DNA of 32,316 nucleotides from a bacterium (GTDB lineage Bacteria > Desulfobacterota > Anaeroferrophillalia > Anaeroferrophillales > Anaeroferrophillaceae). The stretch is from assembly GCA_029940125.1 (NCBI GenBank), contig JAOZRP010000001.1:1-32316 (forward strand), written 5' to 3'. The first letter of the stretch is position 1. The number at the start of each line of letters is the position of its first letter. The position numbers and the translations under genes are program-made. Shown here piece by piece: positions 16,681-24,769 of this stretch. The notes below the pieces were generated by a model. The model was given only the letters and a program-made list of their open reading frames with translations, ran no database searches and was not told the DNA's origin.

Positions 16681-17015
16681 CAGGGAATTATTTTCAGCAG
16701 ACTGGTAACTTTTTTAACCCCGCGTACCGTCCGCACCGCATCAAGAATCCGCGCCTCCTCGTTTTCGCTGTGGGCCCGGCCGGAGAGAATCACCTCCCCC
16801 TGCATTACGTCAACATCAATGCCCAGGGAGCGCACCCCCGGCATGCTCATCAGCTTGACATTCACCGCCGTGGCAATGGTGCTGTCGTCCAGCACTTCTC
16901 CTGGCGACCGCCCCCCGGGGGTGGCGCAGGACGCCAGCTGCATAACCAGCAGCAGGGCTATAAACATGAGACTTCCACTCATCAACCATGAACTTTTTCT
17001 TCTCATTTTTTTCAT
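16680..17015 (-). CDS. Small BON-domain lipoprotein inside the dcw cluster
   Basis: A 111-residue protein. A basic N-terminus and hydrophobic segment end in the lipobox LASC with C30 as the lipidated residue. Ala at position +2 predicts Lol sorting to the outer membrane. One BON domain fills the rest (about 44-111; GIDVDVMQGEVILSGRAHS and the final VRGVKKVTSLLKI are typical). BON domains bind phospholipid or envelope partners. AAAGGAGG precedes the ATG, and the stop overlaps murB (TGATG). It is not a standard dcw gene. E. coli DolP is a double-BON lipoprotein that localises to division sites, so a role in envelope constriction is possible but unproven. Confidence 0.88.
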   Translation of the reverse strand: MKKMRRKSSWLMSGSLMFIALLLVMQLASCATPGGRSPGEVLDDSTIATAVNVKLMSMPGVRSLGIDVDVMQGEVILSGRAHSENEEARILDAVRTVRGVKKVTSLLKIIP

Positions 17016-17089
17016 TTTTCCCTCCTTTGCGTGCCGGGGAAAATCATTTTGCTCCGGGCAGCAACACTATGTAATGTATGTTTATCTTC

Positions 17090-18463
17090 TCAAGACGCCA
17101 CCAGGGTGTGCCCCACTTTATTGATGTCCCCGGCCCCCAGGGTCACCAGCACCTGATCGTCCCGCAGGCTGTCCTGCAGGTAGCTGACGATGGCCGGCTG
17201 GTCGGCAAAATAGCGGACATTTTTATGGCCGTGAAGCTTGATTTCTTCCGCCAGATGTTCAGCGCTAATACCCTCAATAGGCACCTCGCCGGCCGGGTAA
17301 ATAGCGGTTACCAGCAACTCATCCGCCTCGTTGAAAGCGACCAGGAAATCGGCAAAAAGGTGCTTGGTCCTGGTATAACGGTGCGGCTGAAAGACCACCA
17401 CCAGCCGGCGATCCGGAAACGCCTGCCGCAAAGCTCCCAGCGTGGCAATAATTTCCGTGGGGTGGTGGCCGTAGTCATCGATAACGATCGCCCCCCGGTA
17501 TTCACCCACTATCTGCAGCCGCCGCTGCACGCCGCTGAACTGCCGCAAATTGCGCCGGATCAGCCCAAAATCCAGTCCCATCTCGAGACCGGCGGCAATG
17601 GCCGCCAGGGCGTTCTGGACATAATGACGGCCGGGCAGAGCGATGGTTACCTCACCCAGTTCCTGTTCACCGGCCATGACGGTAAAGGAGCTGTTCATGC
17701 CCTCGATAAGCACTTTTATCGCCCGCAGGTCGGCCTGGGGGCTGAAGCCATAGGTGCAGAGACGGCGGCTGATCCGGGGAATGATTTCCTGCACCCGGGG
17801 ATCGTCAAGACAGACAATGACCAGGCCGTAAAAGGGCACCTTGTTGGCAAAGGCCACGAAAGCATCCTCAATTTCCGCCACCCCTCCCTGGTAGTGGTCC
17901 AGGTGTTCCCGGTCAATATTGGTGATCATGGCAATAATGGGAGAAAGGTAAAGGAAGGAGCCGTCACTTTCATCCGCCTCCGCCACCATGATTTCTCCCT
18001 GCCCCAGCCGGGCACTGCTTTTGAGGCTGTTCAGGCGGCCGCCAATGACGATGGTCGGATCGAGGTCCGTATCCGCCAGCATGGTGGCAATCATCGAGGT
18101 GGTGGTGGTTTTTCCATGGGTGCCGGCCACTGCCACCCCGTATTTGAGCCGCATCAGCTCCGCCAGCATTTCGGCCCGGGGAATAACCGGGATGGACCGC
18201 TCCAGCGCCTCCACCACCTCGGGATTATCATCCTTGACGGCGGTAGAACGCACAACCACTTCAACATCCCCCACATGCTGCCGGGAATGGCCGTGATAAA
18301 CCTTTGCTCCCAGTTCCTCGAGCCTTTCGGTCACCGGCGTCTGCTGCAGATCGGAACCCGAAACCTGGTAGCCGAGATTCAGCAGCACCTCGGCGATGCC
18401 GCTCATGCCGCTGCCGCCAATGCCGATAAAGTGAATCCGTTTAACCCGGTGGCGCATTTTCAT
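17090..18463 (-). CDS. murC: UDP-N-acetylmuramate--L-alanine ligase
   Basis: A 457-residue Mur ligase that adds L-Ala to UDP-MurNAc. The N-terminal Rossmann motif GIGGSGMSG (14-22), the P-loop GTHGKTTTT (114-122) and EADESDGSF are diagnostic of MurC. DDYGHHPTEI and FQPHRYTRT mark the C-terminal domain. AAGGAG sits seven bases before the ATG, which overlaps murG by four bases. A 74-bp gap follows it before the BON gene, the largest gap in the cluster. I saw no terminator in that gap. Confidence 0.98.
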   Translation of the reverse strand: MKMRHRVKRIHFIGIGGSGMSGIAEVLLNLGYQVSGSDLQQTPVTERLEELGAKVYHGHSRQHVGDVEVVVRSTAVKDDNPEVVEALERSIPVIPRAEMLAELMRLKYGVAVAGTHGKTTTTSMIATMLADTDLDPTIVIGGRLNSLKSSARLGQGEIMVAEADESDGSFLYLSPIIAMITNIDREHLDHYQGGVAEIEDAFVAFANKVPFYGLVIVCLDDPRVQEIIPRISRRLCTYGFSPQADLRAIKVLIEGMNSSFTVMAGEQELGEVTIALPGRHYVQNALAAIAAGLEMGLDFGLIRRNLRQFSGVQRRLQIVGEYRGAIVIDDYGHHPTEIIATLGALRQAFPDRRLVVVFQPHRYTRTKHLFADFLVAFNEADELLVTAIYPAGEVPIEGISAEHLAEEIKLHGHKNVRYFADQPAIVSYLQDSLRDDQVLVTLGAGDINKVGHTLVAS

Positions 18464-19575
18464 CCTGCTGCTCCTTCGCTATCGGTACACCCCACGATCC
18501 GGAGGCAGTCGTCAACGATCCGGGCCGCCGCTTGGGGACGTCCCAGGCCGGCAGCCGCCTTGGCCATCCGCCGGCGACGGTCGGGATCCCGGTACAACTC
18601 GGTCAACACCGCCGCCAGATCCCCGGCATTCAATTCCTGGTCGTCAACCATCACTGCCGCTCCCTTTTCCACCAGCACCCGGGCATTGAACCGCTGATGA
18701 TCATGGGCGGCATGGGGATAAGGAACCAGGATCGCCGGCCGGCCAACCAGGGCCAGCTCCGCCAGGGTCAGGGCCCCGGCCCGGCAGATTACCAGGTCGG
18801 CCGCCGCATACCGTTCGCCCATGTCCGCGAAAAATTCTTCCACTTCCGCCGGAACGCCGCTGTCCTCATATGCCTGCCGCACCTGGTCGCGATCCCGGCT
18901 GCCGGTCTGATGAACGACCCGAACCGGAACGCCGGCATCTTTCAGCCTGGCCAGCGCCGCGGGCACTGTCTGGTTGAGAGACCGGGCCCCCAGGCTGCCG
19001 CCAATAACCAAGATGGCAAAGGCAGCCGCGTCACCGGCCGCAGGCTCCACACCCAGGGGAAAATCCGCCCGCACCGGGTTGCCGGCATTGATAATCTTCC
19101 GACTGCGCAGTTTCTTCTCGGCCGGTTCAAAAGCGGTAAAAACGGCGGCGGCAAAGGGAGCCAGGCAACGGTTTGCCAGCCCGGGAAAGGCATTTTGCTC
19201 CTGGATCACCAGGGGGATGCCGGCCAGGCCGGCCGCCACCAGGACCGGGGCGCTGGCATAACCGCCCAAGCCCACCACCAGGTCCGGCTGGTAGCGGACC
19301 AGGAGCACCAGGGCCTGGACCAGGGCCCGGGGCAATAAAGCAATGACTTTCAAGCGATGCAGCAGCCCCTTGCCCACCAAACCCCCTATTTTAATAAAAA
19401 CCAGGCGGTAGCCCAGCGGCGGAATGACCCGGGCTTCCAGGCCCTTCCTGGTCCCGGCAAAAATTATCTCCACCTCGGGAAAGCGCCGCTGGAACTCCTG
19501 GGCCAGGGCGATCCCGGGAAACAGGTGGCCGCCGGTTCCCCCGCCAGCAAACATGATTGTTTTCAGCTCCAACAT
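18460..19575 (-). CDS. murG: Lipid II synthase (UDP-GlcNAc:lipid I GlcNAc transferase) MurG
   Basis: A 371-residue GT28 glycosyltransferase on the inner face of the membrane. It adds GlcNAc to lipid I. GGGTGGH (11-17) near the N-terminus, GGSLGARSLN in the linker region and CRAGALTLAELA in the donor-binding domain are conserved. The ATG at 19575 lies two bases after the ftsW stop. A TTG at 19581, overlapping that stop, would add two residues and cannot be excluded. No strong ribosome-binding site is present at either, so coupling to ftsW is likely. Confidence 0.97.
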   Translation of the reverse strand: MLELKTIMFAGGGTGGHLFPGIALAQEFQRRFPEVEIIFAGTRKGLEARVIPPLGYRLVFIKIGGLVGKGLLHRLKVIALLPRALVQALVLLVRYQPDLVVGLGGYASAPVLVAAGLAGIPLVIQEQNAFPGLANRCLAPFAAAVFTAFEPAEKKLRSRKIINAGNPVRADFPLGVEPAAGDAAAFAILVIGGSLGARSLNQTVPAALARLKDAGVPVRVVHQTGSRDRDQVRQAYEDSGVPAEVEEFFADMGERYAAADLVICRAGALTLAELALVGRPAILVPYPHAAHDHQRFNARVLVEKGAAVMVDDQELNAGDLAAVLTELYRDPDRRRRMAKAAAGLGRPQAAARIVDDCLRIVGCTDSEGAAG

Positions 19576-19577
19576 GT

Positions 19578-20696
19578 TCAATATCCCGGAGACGGCCGAC
19601 GCTTGGCGACCGCCCCCTCCTGACGGCAGACATTCATCAAAATTCCCACCGCGGTAAAACTGGTCAACAGGGAAGTACCCCCGTAGCTGAGAAACGGATA
19701 GGTCAAACCCTTGGTGGGCAGTACGCCCATGGTGACCCCCATATTGACCAGCATCTGCACCACCACCAAAAACGTCAGGCCCACGGCCAGCAGCATGCCG
19801 AAACGATCCCGGCTGGCCAGGGCGATCCGCAGACCGGTGGCCAGAAAGACCAGCACGGCCACAACCAGGAAGCAGATGCCCAGAAAGCCCAGTTCCTCGC
19901 CAATGGTCGCCACGATAAAATCCGTATGGGGCTCGGGCAGGAAGAAAAGCTTCTGCTTGCCGTCCCCCAGACCAACGCCGTTAATGCCGCCAACCCCGAT
20001 GGCCATCATCGACTGGATCACCTGGAAGCCGCTGCCCAGCGGGTCTTTCCAGGGATCAAGAAAGGTCATGATCCTTTTCAGGCGGTAGGGAGAGCGGTAG
20101 ACCACCAGGGCAATGGCCGGCAGGGCCAGCAGGCCCAGGGAAAGCAGGTGCACCAGCCTGGCACCGCCGATCCAGCACAGCATGACCACCAGCAGCAGGA
20201 TCAGCACGGAGGTGCCAAAATCCGGCTCCATCATCAGCAGGCCGATAAAGAGCAGCAGAACCAGCAGGGGCGGCAGCAGGCCCCGCTTGAAATCCTGCAG
20301 TTCATTGTCGGGGTTGGCCAGGTAGGAGCCGATATAGATGACCATCACCAGCTTGCACAACTCTCCCGGTTGAATGGTAAAGAACGGCGTATGCAGCCAG
20401 CGGGTCGCCCCGCCCGCCTGGTGGCCGAAGCCGGGCACCAGGACGATGACCAGCAGCAGCAGGTTGAGAATCAGCAGGGGAGCGCACAACCTGGCCCACC
20501 AGTGGTAGTCTATCCGCCGGCAGACCAGCAGGGCAACCCATCCCAGGCCCAGGAAAACCAGCTGCCGGGCCAGGAAGTAGTAGCTGTAGCCGTATTTATC
20601 CCGGGCCAGCACGGCGCTGGCGCTGAAAATCATCAAAGCACCCAGGAAAACCAGGCTGCCAACCACCAGTAAAAGGATGATTTCCTTGCGTTTCAT
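19578..20696 (-). CDS. ftsW: Lipid II polymerase FtsW (SEDS family)
   Basis: A 372-residue polytopic protein with about ten membrane segments. It polymerises lipid II into septal glycan together with FtsI. The large periplasmic loop with DPWKDPLGSGFQVIQS and LGDGKQKLFFLPEPHTDFI (split: LGDGKQKLFF / LPEPHTDFI) is characteristic. PTKGLTYPFLSYGGTS near the C-terminus is the SEDS signature. The ATG directly follows the murD stop (TAGATG). Location between murD and murG favours FtsW over RodA. Confidence 0.97.
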   Translation of the reverse strand: MKRKEIILLLVVGSLVFLGALMIFSASAVLARDKYGYSYYFLARQLVFLGLGWVALLVCRRIDYHWWARLCAPLLILNLLLLVIVLVPGFGHQAGGATRWLHTPFFTIQPGELCKLVMVIYIGSYLANPDNELQDFKRGLLPPLLVLLLFIGLLMMEPDFGTSVLILLLVVMLCWIGGARLVHLLSLGLLALPAIALVVYRSPYRLKRIMTFLDPWKDPLGSGFQVIQSMMAIGVGGINGVGLGDGKQKLFFLPEPHTDFIVATIGEELGFLGICFLVVAVLVFLATGLRIALASRDRFGMLLAVGLTFLVVVQMLVNMGVTMGVLPTKGLTYPFLSYGGTSLLTSFTAVGILMNVCRQEGAVAKRRPSPGY

Positions 20697-22190
20697 CTAA
20701 TCCCGACTTCCGCTTCCAAGTGCATGAACTATATTGATGAAGGCTTGGCCACGCTGTTTATAACTGGAAAACTCGTCAAAACTGGCACAGCCCGGGGAAA
20801 GAAGCACCACGTCGCCGGGGTGGGCCAGGCGGCTGCCGGCCACCACGGCTTCCTCAAGATTTTCGGCCTTCGGCCCGCAAAAATGGGGCAGCTGCCGGAC
20901 AACCAGCCCGGCCGCTTCGCCGAACGGGACAATCTCCCTGACCCGCCCGCCGAGCACCTCTTCCAGGTCGCTGAATTGTGCCCCTTTATCCCGGCCGCCC
21001 AGCAGCAGAACCACCGGCTGGTCAAAACTGACAATGGCTTTAGCCACCGCGTCAAGGTTGGTGGCCTTGGAATCGTTGACATAGTCAACGTCCGCCACCC
21101 GGGCCACATATTCCAGCCGGTGCGGCAAGCCGCTGAACGAAGCCAGCGACGTCAGCATGCCTTCCGGCTCCAAGCCGAAAATCAAACCGACCATGAACGC
21201 CGCCAGCATGTTGCTGCGGTTATGTTCCCCGGCAAGCTTCAGCGGCGGCGCCGACAAGTCAAGGTCACGCCCGGCGCCGTCTGTACCGGGCAGGCAGCAG
21301 CGGATGCGCTGCCCGACAAAGCTTCCCCCCAGCTCCAGCTCCGCCCGGCAGCTGAACGGCAGGGGTCGGGATATTTCCTCCCCATCCCGCCAGCGTTCCT
21401 CCAGTTGCCGGTACTGCAGATTCAGGCGGTCGTCATCGACATTCAGCAGGAGAAAATCCGAGCGCTGCTGGTTGGCGCTGATATTCATCTTCGCGGCCAG
21501 ATAGGCATCTTCATCACGGTAGCGGTCCTGGTGGTCCGGGGTCACGTTGAGCACCACCGCCACCCGGGGACGGAAATGAACCACTCCCTCCAGTTGGAAG
21601 CTGCTCAGCTCCAAAATCCCCAGCTCCCAGTCCGCATCCGGCTGCAGCATGGCAACCGCCGGGGTGCCGATGTTGCCGCCGACAAAGGCCCGTCGACCGG
21701 CAGCCTTGAACATCTCTCCCAGCAGGGTTACCGTCGTCGTCTTGCCGTTGGTGCCGGTCAGGCCGACCAGCGGCTCCCGGATAAACCGGCTGGCCAGTTC
21801 AATCTCGCCGACCACCGGGATGTTTTCAGTCCTGGCCTGCCGCAGCACCTCCAGGGACCAGGGCACCCCGGGACTGACAACGATCAGATCCTGCTGCCGG
21901 AACAAGGATGATGAATGGCCGCCAGTCTCCAATTCAGCCAGCGGCAGTTCTTTCAACTCTGCAAGGACATCCTCAAGCTCCGCGGCTGAACGATTGTCCG
22001 ATGCGGATACCAGGGCCCCCTGCCGACAGAGAAACCGGATCATTTCCAGACCGCTGACCCCCAGCCCGACAACCAGGACTTTCTTGCCCTGCAGGGCGTA
22101 ATCGCCTGTCTCCACAGACTCGTTCATCGTTACCGGCTTCACCCCGTCCATCACAGGATTTTCTCCCAAAAGATCTTCAGCCGCATTCAC
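20697..22190 (-). CDS. murD: UDP-N-acetylmuramoyl-L-alanine--D-glutamate ligase
   Basis: A Mur ligase that adds D-Glu. VLVVGLGVSG (38-47 with this start) is the uracil-binding fold, and GTNGKTTTV (146-154) the P-loop. NDSKATNLDAV and LLLGGRDKG mark the C-terminal domain. The start is uncertain. The GTG at 22190 has GGAG eight bases upstream and gives 497 residues. ATGs at 22151 and 22127, a GTG at 22154 and a TTG at 22223 are also in frame. MurD usually has only about ten residues before VLVVG, so the extra N-terminal 25-35 residues are either a real extension or a sign that a downstream start is used. Confidence 0.95.
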   Translation of the reverse strand: MNAAEDLLGENPVMDGVKPVTMNESVETGDYALQGKKVLVVGLGVSGLEMIRFLCRQGALVSASDNRSAAELEDVLAELKELPLAELETGGHSSSLFRQQDLIVVSPGVPWSLEVLRQARTENIPVVGEIELASRFIREPLVGLTGTNGKTTTVTLLGEMFKAAGRRAFVGGNIGTPAVAMLQPDADWELGILELSSFQLEGVVHFRPRVAVVLNVTPDHQDRYRDEDAYLAAKMNISANQQRSDFLLLNVDDDRLNLQYRQLEERWRDGEEISRPLPFSCRAELELGGSFVGQRIRCCLPGTDGAGRDLDLSAPPLKLAGEHNRSNMLAAFMVGLIFGLEPEGMLTSLASFSGLPHRLEYVARVADVDYVNDSKATNLDAVAKAIVSFDQPVVLLLGGRDKGAQFSDLEEVLGGRVREIVPFGEAAGLVVRQLPHFCGPKAENLEEAVVAGSRLAHPGDVVLLSPGCASFDEFSSYKQRGQAFINIVHALGSGSRD

Positions 22191-22226
22191 ATCAATATCT
22201 CCAGTCAATGTCGCGTACGACAATCA

Positions 22227-23303
22227 TCAGCGCAGTTTCAGCGTACTCAAGGCTAGCAGGGACAACATGATCGAAATAATCCAGAACCTGACAATCACCT
22301 TCGGCTCCGCCCAGCCTTTCAATTCAAAATGGTGGTGCAGCGGCGCCATGCGGAAAACCCGTTTGCCAATCAGCTTGAACGAGGCCACCTGGATGATGAC
22401 CGAAAGGGTTTCCAGCACGAAGATCCCTCCCACCAGCATCAGCACGATTTCCTGCTTGGTCATCACCGCCACCGCGCCCAGGCAGCTGCCCAGCGACAAA
22501 GATCCCACATCACCCATGAAAATGTCGGCCGGATAGGTATTAAACCAGAGAAATCCCAACAGGGAACCCACCATGGCCCCGCAAAAGATGGCCAGTTCCC
22601 CTACTCCCGGGAGGTAAACAATCTGCAAATAGCCTGACAGCAGGCGGTGCCCGGCCAGGTAGGCAAAAATCAGGTAGACACTGAAGGCAATAATTGACGG
22701 GCCGGTCGCCAGTCCGTCCAGCCCATCGGTCAGGTTCACGGCATTGGAAGCACCAACCACCACCAGGACGGCAAAAGGGATGTACCAGCAGCCCAGATCG
22801 GGAACCACCCGCTTCAAAAACGGCATCATCAAAGTGGACGGGTAGGAAGGCAGCAGGTAGAGGCAGGTGCTGAACAGGCCGGCGATCAGAATCTGCAGGC
22901 CGAATTTCTTCCTGGCCGACAAGCCCTTTGAATTCCTGTGAACCATCTTGCGGTAGTCATCCACGAAGCCGACGGCGCCGAAAGCCAGGGCCACCAGCAC
23001 CACCAGCCAGAGATAGATGTTGGTCAGGTTTCCCCACAACAGGGTGGAAACCACGGCTGAAAACAGGATCAACACCCCGCCCATGGTCGGGGTTCCGGCT
23101 TTTTTCAGGTGGGATTCGGGACCATCATCACGAACCACCTGGCCGATATGCAGCTTGCGCAGCCAGCTGATGATTTTGGGCCCGAGATAGAACGCCAGGA
23201 CAACGGCCGTAAGGCTGGCGTAAATGGTCCGGAAAGAGATGTATTTAAAAACATTGAACAGGGACCAGAAATGATGCAGGGGATAGAGAAGATGATAAAT
23301 CAC
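22227..23303 (-). CDS. mraY: Phospho-N-acetylmuramoyl-pentapeptide transferase MraY
   Basis: A 358-residue membrane enzyme with ten predicted helices. It transfers phospho-MurNAc-pentapeptide to undecaprenyl phosphate to form lipid I. The catalytic-site motifs DDYRK (115-119), NLTDGLDGLA (190-199) and FMGDVGSLSLG are intact. The APLHHHFELKGW loop near the C-terminus is also present. The start is GTG, overlapping the murF stop as GTGA, with GGGGGAG seven bases upstream. The length is normal. Confidence 0.98.
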   Translation of the reverse strand: MIYHLLYPLHHFWSLFNVFKYISFRTIYASLTAVVLAFYLGPKIISWLRKLHIGQVVRDDGPESHLKKAGTPTMGGVLILFSAVVSTLLWGNLTNIYLWLVVLVALAFGAVGFVDDYRKMVHRNSKGLSARKKFGLQILIAGLFSTCLYLLPSYPSTLMMPFLKRVVPDLGCWYIPFAVLVVVGASNAVNLTDGLDGLATGPSIIAFSVYLIFAYLAGHRLLSGYLQIVYLPGVGELAIFCGAMVGSLLGFLWFNTYPADIFMGDVGSLSLGSCLGAVAVMTKQEIVLMLVGGIFVLETLSVIIQVASFKLIGKRVFRMAPLHHHFELKGWAEPKVIVRFWIISIMLSLLALSTLKLR

Positions 23304-24769
23304 GAGTTTGCTCCCCCCTCTGCCAGCAGGCGCTCCACCAGTTTATCCATGGCCATCCCCCGGGAGCCCTTGACCAGAATCAGGCAGCGGTCGGCAAGCC
23401 GCCGGCAGACGTTTTCCAACAGGTCGTCCTCCTGGCCAACCACAAAAGAAAGGACGCGGCTTTCCGGCATGCCGGCGGCAAGGGCCGCATGGGCCGTTTC
23501 CTGACTGCGGTCACCATAGGTAACCAGCAGGTCCGGCCGCACCCGGGCGGCGGCGGCGCCCACCCGGGCATGGAGGCTGGCGGAATTTTCACCCAGTTCG
23601 AACATGTCTCCCAGAATCGCAACGGCATAATCATCGCCGCGCATCTCACTTAAAACCTGTAGTGACGCTTCCATGGAGGCGGGATTGGCATTATAGCTGT
23701 CGTCAATCACCACCCGGCCCGGGACCGGCTCGTAGACAGCCAGACGGCCAGCGGGTACCGACACCTGCGAAAGGCCTTGGCTGATTTCTGCCAGGGAAAG
23801 CCCTTCCTGCCGACCAACCTCGGCCGCCAGCAGGGCGTTCATGACGTTGTGACGTCCCCACAACGGCAGGGAAACCGGTTGAAACTCAGAAGTCGTGCCC
23901 AGGGAAAACCGCATCCCGGAAGCTGTGATTTCCAAGCCCTCAACCTGCAGTCCGCTACTGCTGCTGCTGCCGCTGTTGAGCGATACCGGCACCAGCTTCC
24001 AGTCCTTCTTTCCCGCGGCTTTCCGGGAAACCAATTCACTCAGGCGGCGGTCATCGGCATTGTAAACAATATATCCCCCATCCCGCAGCCCCTGGAAAAT
24101 CTCTCCCTTGGCCATCGCCACGTCATTGATGCTACCCAGACCTTCGAGGTGAGCCTCGGCCACATTGGTCAGGACCACCCCGTGGGGACGGGTAACGGCC
24201 GCCAGGCGGGCGATCTCCCCGGGGCGGTTCATCCCCAGTTCCAGCACCACGGCCTGATGGTGTTTTTTAGCTTCGAGGATCGTCAACGGCACCCCGATCA
24301 GGTTGTTCAGGTTTTCCCGGTTGCCATGCACTTCCAAATTCCGGGACAATATCCCGAGGATCATTTCCCGGGTCGTGGTTTTACCGTTCGAGCCGGTTAC
24401 GGCAATCACCCTGACATCCAGGTGACGCAGCCACCAGGCGGCCAGGTCGCCAAGGGCCAGCAGGGTATCCGCCACCGAAAAGAAAGATACTTCCGGACAG
24501 CTTTCAGACAACTCCCGCAGGTTCACGGAAGCATGCTCCACCACCAGCGCCGCCGCCCCGGCGTCGACCGCCTGGAAGATGAAATTGTGGCCGTCAAATT
24601 TTTCTCCCCGCAGGCAGAAAAACAAGTGGCCGGGTTCTATCCGGCGGCTGTCCGTGCAAACGCCGGAAATCACCAGTTTTTCATCGGCTGCCGACGGCTG
24701 GCCGCAGCCAAGCGCCTGACGTATCTGGAAACCGGTCAAAACAATCTCCGGCACCGGAACCATACTCAT
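23300..24769 (-). CDS. murF: UDP-MurNAc-tripeptide--D-Ala-D-Ala ligase MurF
   Basis: A 489-residue Mur ligase that completes the cytoplasmic pentapeptide by adding D-Ala-D-Ala made by Ddl. The N-terminal SGVCTDSRRIEPGHLF is the typical MurE/MurF opening. The P-loop is GSNGKTTTRE (126-135), followed by NNLIGVPLTIL and LGMNRPGEI, which are MurF-specific. DDSYNANPASMEASL identifies the C-terminal part. The ATG overlaps the murE stop by four bases (ATGA). A second in-frame ATG two codons later is possible. Confidence 0.97.
   Translation of the reverse strand: MSMVPVPEIVLTGFQIRQALGCGQPSAADEKLVISGVCTDSRRIEPGHLFFCLRGEKFDGHNFIFQAVDAGAAALVVEHASVNLRELSESCPEVSFFSVADTLLALGDLAAWWLRHLDVRVIAVTGSNGKTTTREMILGILSRNLEVHGNRENLNNLIGVPLTILEAKKHHQAVVLELGMNRPGEIARLAAVTRPHGVVLTNVAEAHLEGLGSINDVAMAKGEIFQGLRDGGYIVYNADDRRLSELVSRKAAGKKDWKLVPVSLNSGSSSSSGLQVEGLEITASGMRFSLGTTSEFQPVSLPLWGRHNVMNALLAAEVGRQEGLSLAEISQGLSQVSVPAGRLAVYEPVPGRVVIDDSYNANPASMEASLQVLSEMRGDDYAVAILGDMFELGENSASLHARVGAAAARVRPDLLVTYGDRSQETAHAALAAGMPESRVLSFVVGQEDDLLENVCRRLADRCLILVKGSRGMAMDKLVERLLAEGGANS

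Noticed and set aside
17078..18697. Open plus-strand frame of 539 codons opposite murC
   Set aside because: Antisense shadow of a gene with strong family motifs; no ribosome-binding site or homology visible.
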